Assembly: GCA_963575745.1 (NCBI GenBank)
Contig: CAUYUJ010017838.1
Span: 62,001-126,000 of the forward strand
Direction of reading: 5' to 3'
DNA: 64,000 nucleotides
From: Prorocentrum cordatum
Lineage: Eukaryota > Sar > Dinophyceae > Prorocentrales > Prorocentraceae
Positions within the stretch are counted from its first letter, which is position 1; each line of letters opens with the position of its first letter. The position numbers were made by a program, and so were the translations under genes. The notes below the pieces were generated by a model. It worked only from the letters and a program-made list of their open reading frames with translations. It was not told where the DNA came from and ran no database searches. Positions 41,683 through 51,100 of the stretch are shown one piece after another.

Positions 41683-44468
41683 GGATGGTCCGTTGTGGTT
41701 TTACGGTCACTGAATTTCCATCGGACCATATCCTGAAAGGATTTCCAATTACTTGGGATCTTCCACTCACGATCTGTTGTCTTCGGCCAAATGTTGATAC
41801 GTCTATCGTGAAATTGATTGATGTAGAACTTCATGTAGTGTATCTCGTGGCGTAACATCGTCGCGATGTCTTTGCTCATGTATTTGGGTTCTCCCAGCCA
41901 CTCATCAAGTAATTCAGGACCATAACGTACGTCGTCGTAATGTGGTAACGATATCCACTTCCATTCTGGAAAGCAACCAAACTGTGCAAGATCAGGAGCA
42001 TGAGCAATCACACAACCGTCATGTTGCAGTTGGTCGAGCCATTCGTCGTCTTGCAGGCAAGCGAATCCATTGACCGCGGATGTGCCCCGCAATACTGGAC
42101 AAACGTATGGATGGTCGTCCTTGATGCCTGCTTGCAGCTTCCACTCTCGAATAGTGCATGCGTTATCGAACATCCCGACCTGGCTGATGTCCTCGTACAT
42201 AGAACGCTCGCAGCTGCCCTGCCATGACAATAAGTTCATCTCGTGTGGAGAAGAGTCGTCATCGGCAGGAGTTGCCTCCAGCTCCATAGCGTCTAGGTCA
42301 GTGCCGTCGTCTGGGATCGGGACTGCCTCGGCTTTCGGGAGCTGAACTGCTGGCTGCTGGTCTGCTGGCGTACGGTGTAGGGGTGGGCCAAGAGTCGATG
42401 ACTTTGGCACGGCTATCGGTTGCGGGCCAGGTTGCAGTGGCTCAGGCAATGGGCCCGGTGGTGCTGGCTGGTCCGCATCGGCCGCCGCGCGCCACACGGA
42501 AGTCGGAACATCAGGATCGTATCCCAATGCCACGCGATCCAGTGCATTCTGTCTGAAGAATGTTTTGCGTGTCTCGATGGTCTGTTGGTTCTCGGCAGCA
42601 GGGCCGATACAGTGAGATTTCAACCTGTTGTTTTCTGCAATGAGTCGTGCTCTGGTCGCGTTATCGTCCCCATCCAAGTCGGTAGTCTGTTGTAGAAGCT
42701 GCTCAAACACAACCCAAGTAACTGCATGTGCATCTTCAACCGTTTTGGTGATCTTAGGGTGGAGGAGCTCGTGTTTCTCGACTGTTTCCCAGGATGCCCA
42801 TGCCCCAGGGTAGTCGTTGATCAACAGTAAGAGGTGCTTGAATAAGTCGTCGTATGCAAGACCAAATGGATCATTTTCAGGAATAGCCTTGTTCGGCTCG
42901 CGAGGATCAAGTGCTGGTGGCCGTATCGTAATTCCAGTGATAGGTACGCGTATGTCGCCTGCGGTAGCAGGCAGTGATGCCGGCAGCGTACCATCGGCAC
43001 ATGATGCCATCCACGCACAATGAGCCATCTCGCCTGCCGTCGGTGTCATCAGCGTCGTGAGGCTGAGATCTCTCTTCCATTCGTTTGTCATCCTCTCTCT
43101 GAAGTCGGGAGCCGCCATGATCTCCTTGGCCTGTGTGTAGGCCTGCTCGTCCGTGACGGGAGTCAGTATGGGAGGCCTGAGTGGATACGGCTGAGAAGGA
43201 AGTGACTGGATCAAAGCACAGAAGTTACGATAGCATGCTGCGTCGCAAAACTGTGTCGTGAACATCGCCATGTTGTGGTTGTTCTGTTTTGCATGCCAAG
43301 CCTGTGGGGTGATTCTATCATACGCTTCTATCCAGTGGTCTGATGGAAGAACTGTAATACCACGATTTTGCATAATCCTGATCAGATCGTCCGTGTGATA
43401 ATCAAAGTTCGGGTGCACGCCCCACTGTGCTGCTTTGCCAGGCCCCATCACCGTGGGACAACGGAAGTACTGCATCACATCGACAAAACGTGATACATCC
43501 ACTTGTACATGCATTGGCATGAGCGTCGGGACGCCGCCCTCACATTCCATTTTCTGGAGCTCACGCACGGCAGTAGGTGCGCGATCCTGATGGCGACGCA
43601 TGTCCACGGTGTTCTGTCCGTGGTTGGCACATGCGATGTCATTCGCGCTCCATACCACCATGGCGTTGAGGCCTCTGCAATAGTGTCTTTGTTTCACATA
43701 TGCAGGAAAATCATTGGCCCAGTAACCCCAGATGACCTCGTTTAGTTCACGCCACCTTTTGACGGAGGCATTGTCGCTGTGTAACATGAGGCCCCTGGCC
43801 TCGCGGATCATCTTGATCATGTTGCGCTGCTCGAGGGTGGACTCAAACTGGTTGTTGAGAATAGCTGCGGTACGGCTCTCCTGTGTCTGCGTACGCTGGT
43901 TACGCAGTTCTTCCATACCATAGCGGGTGTCTCCACCAGCCTCTGGCCATTGAATGCAATCTTGGCCGATCGGCGTGTCGTTCTGTTTGAACCATTCTTT
44001 ATAATTGCCAAACAAGAATGCCCACATCATGATGTCGTCGCGGATGATAGTCGACAAATGCTCGAGGGTAGCGCCACCCATGCATTCCGCGCGATTGAGG
44101 CACGGCATAAATAACGGTACAAGAGCAACATGTGATACTTTGGCGAGGTGTTCTCGCTTCTCTGCATTGTTGAGCTCGTCAATGCCGTGACTTGGGTACT
44201 TCTTGTGCTTTGCACCCTTGGCCCCTTTCTTGTGCTGCATAATGCATGTTGAATCGGTGTGCAAGTTGGCCCATTTGCATGCGTGCCCTGATGGACCAAA
44301 GGCATGATGCAAGAGAAGTCCCAGATCTTCGTGCACGAGTGAATACCACCCATTATCTGAAAGAAGAGTAGAAACCAAACGACCACCACAGAAAGCGCTG
44401 TACTTTGCTCGTTCAAGCTCGAGTGGGTCTATATCAGGACCAGGAGTAAGACCAGGGTTTATCTCCAA
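41667..44468 (-). CDS. post-pol protein segment A (933 aa), unknown; ends with the first motif of the Tpt1-like domain
   Basis: A long, non-repetitive frame with normal protein composition. Residues 1-620 are probably globular (many Trp, Cys and His; e.g. Asp-Asn-Gly-Trp-Tyr-Ser-Leu-Val-His-Glu-Asp-Leu-Gly near the start). About 680-770 is a Pro-rich linker. 775-933 is a second globular region ending in Ala-Thr-Met-Leu-Arg-His at 869-874, followed by Asn-Trp-Lys-Ser-Phe-Gln-Asp-Met. Leu-Arg-His plus a Gly/Asn-Trp segment is how Tpt1/KptA domains begin, so the domain continues into the next frame. The N-terminal residues come from a tandem repeat at 44.43-44.53 kb, so the true start lies upstream in another frame. 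No family recognised for the first 770 residues. Confidence 0.75.
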   Translation of the reverse strand: MEINPGLTPGPDIDPLELERAKYSAFCGGRLVSTLLSDNGWYSLVHEDLGLLLHHAFGPSGHACKWANLHTDSTCIMQHKKGAKGAKHKKYPSHGIDELNNAEKREHLAKVSHVALVPLFMPCLNRAECMGGATLEHLSTIIRDDIMMWAFLFGNYKEWFKQNDTPIGQDCIQWPEAGGDTRYGMEELRNQRTQTQESRTAAILNNQFESTLEQRNMIKMIREARGLMLHSDNASVKRWRELNEVIWGYWANDFPAYVKQRHYCRGLNAMVVWSANDIACANHGQNTVDMRRHQDRAPTAVRELQKMECEGGVPTLMPMHVQVDVSRFVDVMQYFRCPTVMGPGKAAQWGVHPNFDYHTDDLIRIMQNRGITVLPSDHWIEAYDRITPQAWHAKQNNHNMAMFTTQFCDAACYRNFCALIQSLPSQPYPLRPPILTPVTDEQAYTQAKEIMAAPDFRERMTNEWKRDLSLTTLMTPTAGEMAHCAWMASCADGTLPASLPATAGDIRVPITGITIRPPALDPREPNKAIPENDPFGLAYDDLFKHLLLLINDYPGAWASWETVEKHELLHPKITKTVEDAHAVTWVVFEQLLQQTTDLDGDDNATRARLIAENNRLKSHCIGPAAENQQTIETRKTFFRQNALDRVALGYDPDVPTSVWRAAADADQPAPPGPLPEPLQPGPQPIAVPKSSTLGPPLHRTPADQQPAVQLPKAEAVPIPDDGTDLDAMELEATPADDDSSPHEMNLLSWQGSCERSMYEDISQVGMFDNACTIREWKLQAGIKDDHPYVCPVLRGTSAVNGFACLQDDEWLDQLQHDGCVIAHAPDLAQFGCFPEWKWISLPHYDDVRYGPELLDEWLGEPKYMSKDIATMLRHEIHYMKFYINQFHDRRINIWPKTTDREWKIPSNWKSFQDMVRWKFSDRKTTTDHPWTRP

Positions 44469-44532
44469 GAGTAAGGCAGGACCAGGAGTAAGACCAGTAT
44501 ATCAGGACCAGGAGTAAGACCAGGAGTAAGAC
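44430..44532. repeat. tandem duplication of CAGGACCAGGAGTAAGACC inside the coding region
   Basis: Complete copies at about 44,435 and 44,504, with partial gagtaaggcaggaccagg copies between. It lies exactly where the 225-residue frame ends and the 933-residue frame begins in another frame, so the repeat expansion probably broke one continuous protein. Confidence 0.8.
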
Positions 44533-45111
44533 AGCGGGGGCCTCGCCAATGAAGACATTGCCCTCGTTGTATGGTTGCCAACGATAAGTACTTGTCATAG
44601 TCTCGTCGTGCTCTGATATTGCCTGCCAGCCTTCTGGGCGATCGGATGGTGTTGCCACCGTCTTGGCGTATGATCCGGTACCGCCGAAGCCTCCGCGTGC
44701 AGTCAACCATGTGCTGAACTTGCGGCGGAATTTGCTTGTCTGGTTAATGTCGGAAAATGCTCGCATTTCGGTGACCAAATTATCTTCAACAGCGTGGCCG
44801 ATGTGTCCCGAAGTATCTGATGTCCTGGCTAAGCCAGGTGGGCGTGTGGGTACCTTGATCGTTACACGCTCAAGTGTAGGAGCATAGCATGGAGTTGTCA
44901 ATCCATTGCTGTATACATCAGAGGGTGCACAAAGACCATTTCCATAGTAGTGTTTTGTATCCTGAACGCTGTCCTCGGCATATGGTCCCAGTACTGCACT
45001 GCCAATTTTGGACCAATCATTGCGAATCATCATCCACTCCGTCTTCAATATCATCGTCGTAAGCTCCATTGGCGGGCACTTGCGGTGCGCTCCTGGGATC
45101 ACTGCGTTCAA
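44434..45111 (-). CDS. post-pol protein N-terminal segment (225 aa), unknown
   Basis: A protein-like frame (for example Trp-Met-Met-Ile-Arg-Asn-Asp-Trp-Ser-Lys-Ile-Gly-Ser-Ala-Val, and Gly-Gly-Phe-Gly-Gly-Thr-Gly-Ser-Tyr-Ala-Lys) up to about residue 200. The last 30 residues are Leu/Val/Ser repeats encoded by the tandem duplication. Most likely the N-terminus of the same protein as segment A, disrupted by the duplication. Its own start could be the Met at 45,111 or further upstream. Confidence 0.6.
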   Translation of the reverse strand: MNAVIPGAHRKCPPMELTTMILKTEWMMIRNDWSKIGSAVLGPYAEDSVQDTKHYYGNGLCAPSDVYSNGLTTPCYAPTLERVTIKVPTRPPGLARTSDTSGHIGHAVEDNLVTEMRAFSDINQTSKFRRKFSTWLTARGGFGGTGSYAKTVATPSDRPEGWQAISEHDETMTSTYRWQPYNEGNVFIGEAPAVLLLVLLLVLIYWSYSWSCLTLGDKPWSYSWS

Positions 45112-45151
45112 ATGATCATGTAAACCACGAACACTGTCATGTACAGACGGG

Positions 45152-45832
45152 TTACGAGTGAAAAGGCTGGAAAATCATGCACATAGCCCTCATGAAAGAT
45201 AGCCATGGCGTAGCCGTAAACGTGCTGTACTCGTAGTTGGCGTCGCCGCCGACTGATCCACCAGTATCGCTGATCCAACTCTTGACGTCGGCGGACGCAG
45301 AGCGGGCAATTTCTCGAATAGTGGACTCGTCGGGTACGCGGAGAGCAAAATCTGCGCTGCGATCAGCGCGCCGTTGATGTACGTATATGTATCCATCATC
45401 AGGATCACGAGGACGACCAGTTTGAGCGTGGTGCGTGAAGCCCACGCGGTCGTCGTCCTTGGCGATCGGGTCGTACTCAGCGTCGCAGCCGATGGGCCAG
45501 CCGATGAGGTGGAGCGGCTGTGCCTGATCCATCTCGTGGATGGGGGAATCGGGATTAGAACCGATCTCACTTATTTTCGCCTCGCACACGGCGAACAGGA
45601 TGCCTGTAAGCTTTGTAGCTCGAGTCGTAAAACTGCTGCGGCATGAACATATAATGAGTGTCCTGGACCTCTCTGTATTCTGTAGAGGCGAGGGAGGATG
45701 GCGGGGATGTCTACCGTGCGGGGAACGTGCTCTTGACCGAGGTGTGCGCGAAACAATAGCTGCGGCAGGTACACCAATGTGGTACATACATGCGCATATG
45801 CCCTCGTGATTGGCTTGTCCAACGCACTGCAT
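45152..45832 (-). CDS. small post-pol frame, unknown
   Basis: 226 residues; from about residue 75 the sequence is protein-like: Val-Cys-Glu-Ala-Lys-Ile-Ser-Glu-Ile, His-Leu-Ile-Gly-Trp-Pro-Ile-Gly-Cys-Asp-Ala-Glu-Tyr and Ser-Trp-Ile-Ser-Asp-Thr-Gly-Gly. The first 70 residues look like a wrong frame. It sits between the end of RNase H (about 45,887) and the larger post-pol block and ends 40 bases before the next frame, with different phase. It could be a separate small protein or a frameshifted N-terminus of the next one. Confidence 0.45.
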   Translation of the reverse strand: MQCVGQANHEGICACMYHIGVPAAAIVSRTPRSRARSPHGRHPRHPPSPLQNTERSRTLIICSCRSSFTTRATKLTGILFAVCEAKISEIGSNPDSPIHEMDQAQPLHLIGWPIGCDAEYDPIAKDDDRVGFTHHAQTGRPRDPDDGYIYVHQRRADRSADFALRVPDESTIREIARSASADVKSWISDTGGSVGGDANYEYSTFTATPWLSFMRAMCMIFQPFHS

Positions 45833-45886
45833 TCCACATTCTGATCCTACCTCGCCCCATCTTTCTTTTTCTGTAAGTAATATGTT

Positions 45887-46717
45887 TCATACTTCCGGGC
45901 ATCCATCCAGTTTTGGAGGTTCTGCAACATGAGGTAAACCGACGGGCCCCCGAGGCCCTCGTAGTGGTTTCCATGGTTCCTTTGGAGGACACTGTGCCGG
46001 AGTAGCGGGAAAGATGAGCGAGTGTTCCAAGAGGTCCCTCCAGAGGTCTGCTTTCTTTGGCTCGAAATGTTTGGTCATCATATCTGCAATCTGCTCTTTT
46101 GTACCTACATATTTGAGCTCGATATGTTCGAGTTATCATGTCTCGCATATCCAACCCAGTTTGATACGATGAGTACGATGAAGATGACGAAGTGCTGGTG
46201 CACGTCCCTTTTGGACAATTTTGATCACGGCCTGGTTATCCTCGAGGACGATAAGACGCACTTTGGGAGAACTAATCTCCTGAGCTGGTTCTGGATCCAC
46301 GTGCAATACGGTACCCTCATGGGATATTGTACGCCTCTTTGGAGGCGTAGGTAACTCCGTATTTAGCGGTAGTTGCCTACGGCTAGGAGAAGATCCCCTT
46401 GTGGGGGGTGCCTTGCGAGGCGATGGCCTGCGCTTCTTTTTGGCGGCCAGCGTCGGACGCGTCGCCGTGTCGGCGCGTCCCTGGCAGCTCAGGCAAGTAT
46501 TCTTCTCTTTGCATGTGTTGGCAACTCCCACCACGGCTTCCCAGAATGAGAGTAATGGTAGCCCTTCCAGTCGTAGTGCTGAGTCAAGAGCAACGATCTC
46601 GGATTCTGTAGATAAATGCGACACAACCGTTTGTTTCTTACAAAGCGCTGACCGGGAAGAACGTATTGGGTCCAACAAGCGCGGCGAAGACGCCGGTAGT
46701 GGACTTGGATGATGCAA
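45887..46717 (-). CDS. Copia RNase H, C-terminal half (with two in-frame stops)
   Basis: Continues the RT/RNase H in the -1 frame. Ser-Ala-Leu occurs in both frames at the junction near 46,640. The sequence then reads Ser-Thr-Glu-Ser-Glu-Ile-Val-Ala-Leu-Asp (catalytic Glu region) and Glu-Asp-Asn-Gln-Ala-Val-Ile-Lys (catalytic Asp), then His-Arg-Thr-His-Arg-Ile-Lys-Leu-Gly-Trp. TGA and TAA codons stand in tandem at 46,133-46,138. The same frame resumes with His-Ile-Glu-Leu-Lys-Tyr-Val-Gly-Thr-Lys-Glu-Gln-Ile-Ala-Asp-Met-Met-Thr-Lys, the canonical Copia C-terminus, and ends at 45,887. A Lys/Arg/Pro-rich insertion near 46,350-46,480 is unusual. Confidence 0.8.
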
Positions 46718-48107
46718 TGCAATCGGCGAACGAGGCGTCAGTGAAGAGCATGATGGATAACTTGTCTGACGAATCGCCTATCCATCCGTGTAAACAATGT
46801 GTGCGCGTCGTTTTGATGTAGCATATCAACCGATGTAGACGTTTATCGCACGTGGTATTCCATTTGGTAATTTCTCTGGCTAACATACATACTGGATGTA
46901 GAAGATCGAAACGACAGCAACGTGCCAGGTAGAGAATCTTCATCAGTACACTCGCCGCGTCCTGGCCAAGGATGCCCTCGTCGGAGTAATCGGAATCGGT
47001 GAAGGAGGTGTCCTCGATGCCAGGGGTTTCGGCGTCAGGTAGGTCATCGTATGTGACTGGTATGGGATCTGTTGTAGTAGATGTCGTATCGACCGATCTT
47101 GCTGGGCTGGATGATCGCGGCCGCGCGTTGAGCACGCTAGTAGGTCTGGCGACCGACCCGGAGGATGCAGGCGATTTGGATCGCGAAGTCCTCGGCGAGT
47201 CGGATCGTTTCCGACGTGACCCCGGTCCCTGGGCGCGCTTGGAAGCGCATTCCAGGTACCGCTCAATGCACTGATCAGTAAAACCAAGCATATCATGTCG
47301 AATTCCACGAACTTGTTTGGCTGTATTGTAATCTTTCTCATTGTGTACGGGCAACATAGGTCGTATGGTAGACGTTCTTTTGTCGAAGATGTTCTGCGGT
47401 ACCTCGTATGCCTGTTGTCCACAGCCAAGATATTGTGAGTATGGAGTAGGTGGATCCAAGTCAATACCGCTTTTGCGGATATAATCCCATCCAGCTGGTA
47501 GATTGTGAGCTGGTCCGGCTAATTTGAAGTCGTCCACATATACTGAAAGTATCAGTCCCAGTTTGTTGTGTCTCCATACACATTCCCATCCTGGAATAGG
47601 CTCGAAACCAACGCTTTCTAAGCATGTGCGACACGTTCGTTCCCAAAAGACCCCTGCTAGAGGGTGTCCGTATAGTGCCAATCGTAATCGGCACGCTGGA
47701 TTCTTGTATTTTGACCAGGATGTCGGTTGTCGCCATTTAGGTATGGTAATCCAACTATCAACTGGATCGATTCGTCCGTCGCCATATAGTAATGCTTGCG
47801 TATAGACTCCAGGTGCATCACTTTGTTCGCCCGTATACTGTGGCAATAATGCAGTAGCATCGCAAAGTTTGGAAGCCTCAATGTGCGAAGCACTGGAAGC
47901 GGCGTCGGCGAATATGGCGGACAAACCAGTCTCATCTTTGCCTGTATTGCCCTGAACCACTACTCTGCCCTTGAATTTACGTAAATCAGGTGGAAGTTCT
48001 TCGTGTTTGACTGAAGATAGTTCCAAGATATTGAAGACATGAGCTTTCGTCCCAGTGCGAATAGCTTGTGACTCAATATCAGCTTTTTCTGCAACAGTCT
48101 TCAACAT
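46638..48107 (-). CDS. Copia reverse transcriptase and N-terminal RNase H
   Basis: 489 residues. Phe-Lys-Gly-Arg-Val-Val-Val-Gln-Gly-Asn near the start, Leu-Tyr-Gly-His-Pro-Leu-Ala-Gly-Val-Phe-Trp-Glu near 145-156, and Ser-Val-Tyr-Val-Asp-Asp-Phe near 187-193, the YVDD catalytic motif. After a Ser/Arg-rich linker, RNase H begins with Leu-Phe-Thr-Asp-Ala-Ser-Phe-Ala-Asp-Cys and Ser-Ser-Lys-Ser-Thr-Thr-Gly. It is in the same frame as the upstream Gag-integrase frame, separated by TAA (48,168-48,170) and TAG (48,126-48,128). The sequence between those stops still reads as conserved polyprotein (Ala-Leu-Arg-Arg-Glu-Tyr-Glu-Arg), so the stops are recent mutations or read-through sites. Confidence 0.9.
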   Translation of the reverse strand: MLKTVAEKADIESQAIRTGTKAHVFNILELSSVKHEELPPDLRKFKGRVVVQGNTGKDETGLSAIFADAASSASHIEASKLCDATALLPQYTGEQSDAPGVYTQALLYGDGRIDPVDSWITIPKWRQPTSWSKYKNPACRLRLALYGHPLAGVFWERTCRTCLESVGFEPIPGWECVWRHNKLGLILSVYVDDFKLAGPAHNLPAGWDYIRKSGIDLDPPTPYSQYLGCGQQAYEVPQNIFDKRTSTIRPMLPVHNEKDYNTAKQVRGIRHDMLGFTDQCIERYLECASKRAQGPGSRRKRSDSPRTSRSKSPASSGSVARPTSVLNARPRSSSPARSVDTTSTTTDPIPVTYDDLPDAETPGIEDTSFTDSDYSDEGILGQDAASVLMKILYLARCCRFDLLHPVCMLAREITKWNTTCDKRLHRLICYIKTTRTHCLHGWIGDSSDKLSIMLFTDASFADCIASSKSTTGVFAALVGPNTFFPVSAL

Positions 48108-48167
48108 CCACGTTTGTTTATTTTCCTATCTCTCGTATTCTCTTCGCAGGGCTTCCTGTGCACGTGG

Positions 48168-51100
48168 TTATGCGGCAAACTCTTTCTTACTCAGGCTTCT
48201 GGTAACTAGGGCCGGGCGTGCCCATGAGGAATCGGGGATTTTGTCTCTGTGTGCCGATGTGTAGGTCGTCTCACGTGGCATAGTGGGTATTGCTACCGAC
48301 TGGGTGAACTGGCGTATGAGCGGGTTCATGGTCCCAAAGTCGGTTCCTTCACGATCCACAAGTACCAAAGCACGTTCTTCTCCAGCGTGCTGTTGTGGTG
48401 TGTGGCGGTAGTACAGTACCGTAGTAATGTCACGTGGCCCACCAGGTACTTTGGCATACAGTATTTCTTTGTTCGTCACGCCTTGGACGTTCTCGTCGCG
48501 GATGACTGCGCCGTTGTCAGTGTCGCATGTAATCCTTCGTTCCACAGTATTCCATGTGGGTCCGCCGGCTGCAGTTGCACGGAAATTGTTGACCTGTTTA
48601 ACCTGTCTTGTCCACACTCGAAGTGCAGCTCGGTCACGAATCTCACGAGCTCGTTTGACATCTTCGGCGTACTCGATTTCTTTCTTCTGTTGTCCACGAG
48701 ATAGTGTTTTCCAATGTTCGGGAAGAGTGTGATCAGGACGTGTAGTAGTCTGTATACGTGTCTCGCGGCCGCGGACCACCATTTTGCCATCTGGCGTTAT
48801 TTTTGGAAGCTCATAGAATCGAACCGTGCCGGTCCAGGGCTCGCTCAGCTCCCTGTGGTCGTTGGCGCTGACACCGTCCCAAACATCGCGAAAGTCACTC
48901 TCTCCATCAAAAGTAGAAGTCGTCTTGAAATCTCGTGTCACGTCGAGTTGATCAACAGGTACAAGTATGTTCATGACGTCGTCCGTCGGGATGAACAATT
49001 TCTTGCGTGGAGTACGAATATGTCTGATGACGCAATATCCGCGCTGTTCCCAGTAGTCGGGTTCTGGCGCTGGTGCATCAACGTCAGAGGCCGATGCGTG
49101 GATATCGGCGTTGTTATCTTCCGTTGTCATCATAGACGGGTCATCCCATTCTTTAAGATAGGAAAGTGGAGGATCGGGCATTGGTTTGTCGCCCAAGGGT
49201 CGAGAAGTAGATGCCTTGACCTCGTCGCGTGCCTCAGGGTTATGATGTCGTAGAGTACCTTCTTTCACCGGGTAGGTGAACTTGCCATCAGGGATGATGA
49301 TGTCTTTGACTCTGTGCACGTGACACAGTTCCCCATCAGGATTCTTGGCGTATGTAGCCGTGTCCAAGACAAGGTAGTCACCTGACCATCGTCCACCAGA
49401 GTGTAAATGGTAACCCATGAATAACCCTCCTCGAGTATTTTCTTTAAACTTCGCAGTCTCGTTGTTAATTTCTGGGTTGAGGCATTTCCAGAAGATCCGA
49501 GCACCGAATGGCACGCAGTGCCCGGGAAAGCTTTCACCAAAGCGTATTTCATGAGCTGTCTTATCTGCATGCTCCTCGTTGAGGGCAGCAACGCCCGTGG
49601 ATGTATGCCCAAAATTATGTCCGCAGCAAAAGGCTTGCATGGCCTCTTTCCACCATTCATGTCCCAGACCAGACATATGCAACGCAGCTCTCGCACCGAG
49701 AATGACAATTTGGACGATGCGCTCGATCAATCCATTCGTTTGTGGACGATGCGGCGCACTCGTGTCGCGTCTCCATCCCAGTTGGCGGCAAGCCTTCTGA
49801 AGCTCTCCAGAATTGTCTGTATAGATGTGCTTCACCTCATCGTTCGCGGCAATGAACTGTTGAAAGGATGCCTTTGTGGTAGCTGCGTCTTTGTGTAGTG
49901 CTGGGTAGGCCATGAAGATGCCGGTGTATCTATCCAGGACAACAAGTGCATACTTGTCGCCGTGCTTGTCCGCGGCATCGTCTTTGGCCAGGACGATATG
50001 GTCGGCAGTTAAAGCTTCGCCAAACTTCTTCGGGACAAAAGCTTCGTGGGCTTTATCCTCGTCGGTGGGGTCTGCCGGTGGATGTGGTTTGCGCTGTCGT
50101 CGACACGGAGCATTCTGCGCCATCGTGCGAGAACAAATCTCACAGTCAGGGTGTTTTGGACTGTGGGTCATGTAATGCATCGGGTCAATCGGTTTCTTCT
50201 GTCTGTTTGGAAGAACGCGATCATTGTCGTGGTGCAGTCGTGTGAGCGTCTCCGTCAGTATGTCGTTATCTGCTTGAGCTGTATCTGCTAGCCCCCCGCA
50301 TGTTGGAGGAGAACACTGCGTTTGAGACGTGGGCGAGTCGGTGGGTGTGTCCACGTTAGGCTCGTGTTTGTTTGTGTCGGGAAGTTCTTCGACCGTGTCG
50401 GTCCGTGCTCCTCCTCCCTCTCCGACATGCGGTCTCTTGGGGCAGGTCCCTATGTGGGCCCGTTGCTCATCTGCGGTTGTTGACTGCTCTGTCGTTTTGC
50501 AGCACCAACATATGTCGTTGCAGCGGGCGGACGAACGCTTACGCTGACGACGTCGGGGGGCTGACGAAGTGCATAGACGTGGTGGTGGTATCAGTGTCAG
50601 GTCGTCGAGTCGTAATTCTGGAACTCTATTGTTGACTGGAATCCTATACCATTGGCCCCCCGGATCCTGAAGCAAGTAGCCCAGCTCAGGATCCCAAAGC
50701 TGCCGAAAACCATCAACCTCAATCAATTTCCCAACTGGTAGTAATGATGGACAGTCTGGCAAGGCAAGGGCTGAACTGTGTAAGCCAACCTCGGGTAGCC
50801 GTATGTCGTAGTGCTCGTTGACGGTACGATCACCATTGGCAGTTTCCAGAATATGCTCTTCGCGAATAGATATGCGATCCGATTCGGTCTGCGTCAGTTC
50901 GTGTTTACCTTGAATGTGATGAGCAGAACCACTGTCGAGAACCCAAGATCGTGTCAATGCAGCAGTCGAACGTGGTGGGTCGACTTGCATCATCGTTGTC
51001 GTCGTCTGGGCTGTCTTTGATGACTGCTTGGTAGCGTCGTCATATTTTCGGATCGCAATTGGTGTGGCCACCGACTCCTTGTTGTGTCGGTAGTCGTATA

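Noticed and set aside
41667-41720. Programmed -1 frameshift site
   Set aside because: No X-XXY-YYZ heptamer was found in the overlap; kept only as an open question in the findings.
46133-48170. Reassigned stop codons (TAA/TAG as glutamine) to explain in-frame stops in pol
   Set aside because: All three stop codons interrupt the element, including TGA at 39,715 and 46,136, and frameshifts are present too; decay of one copy is simpler.
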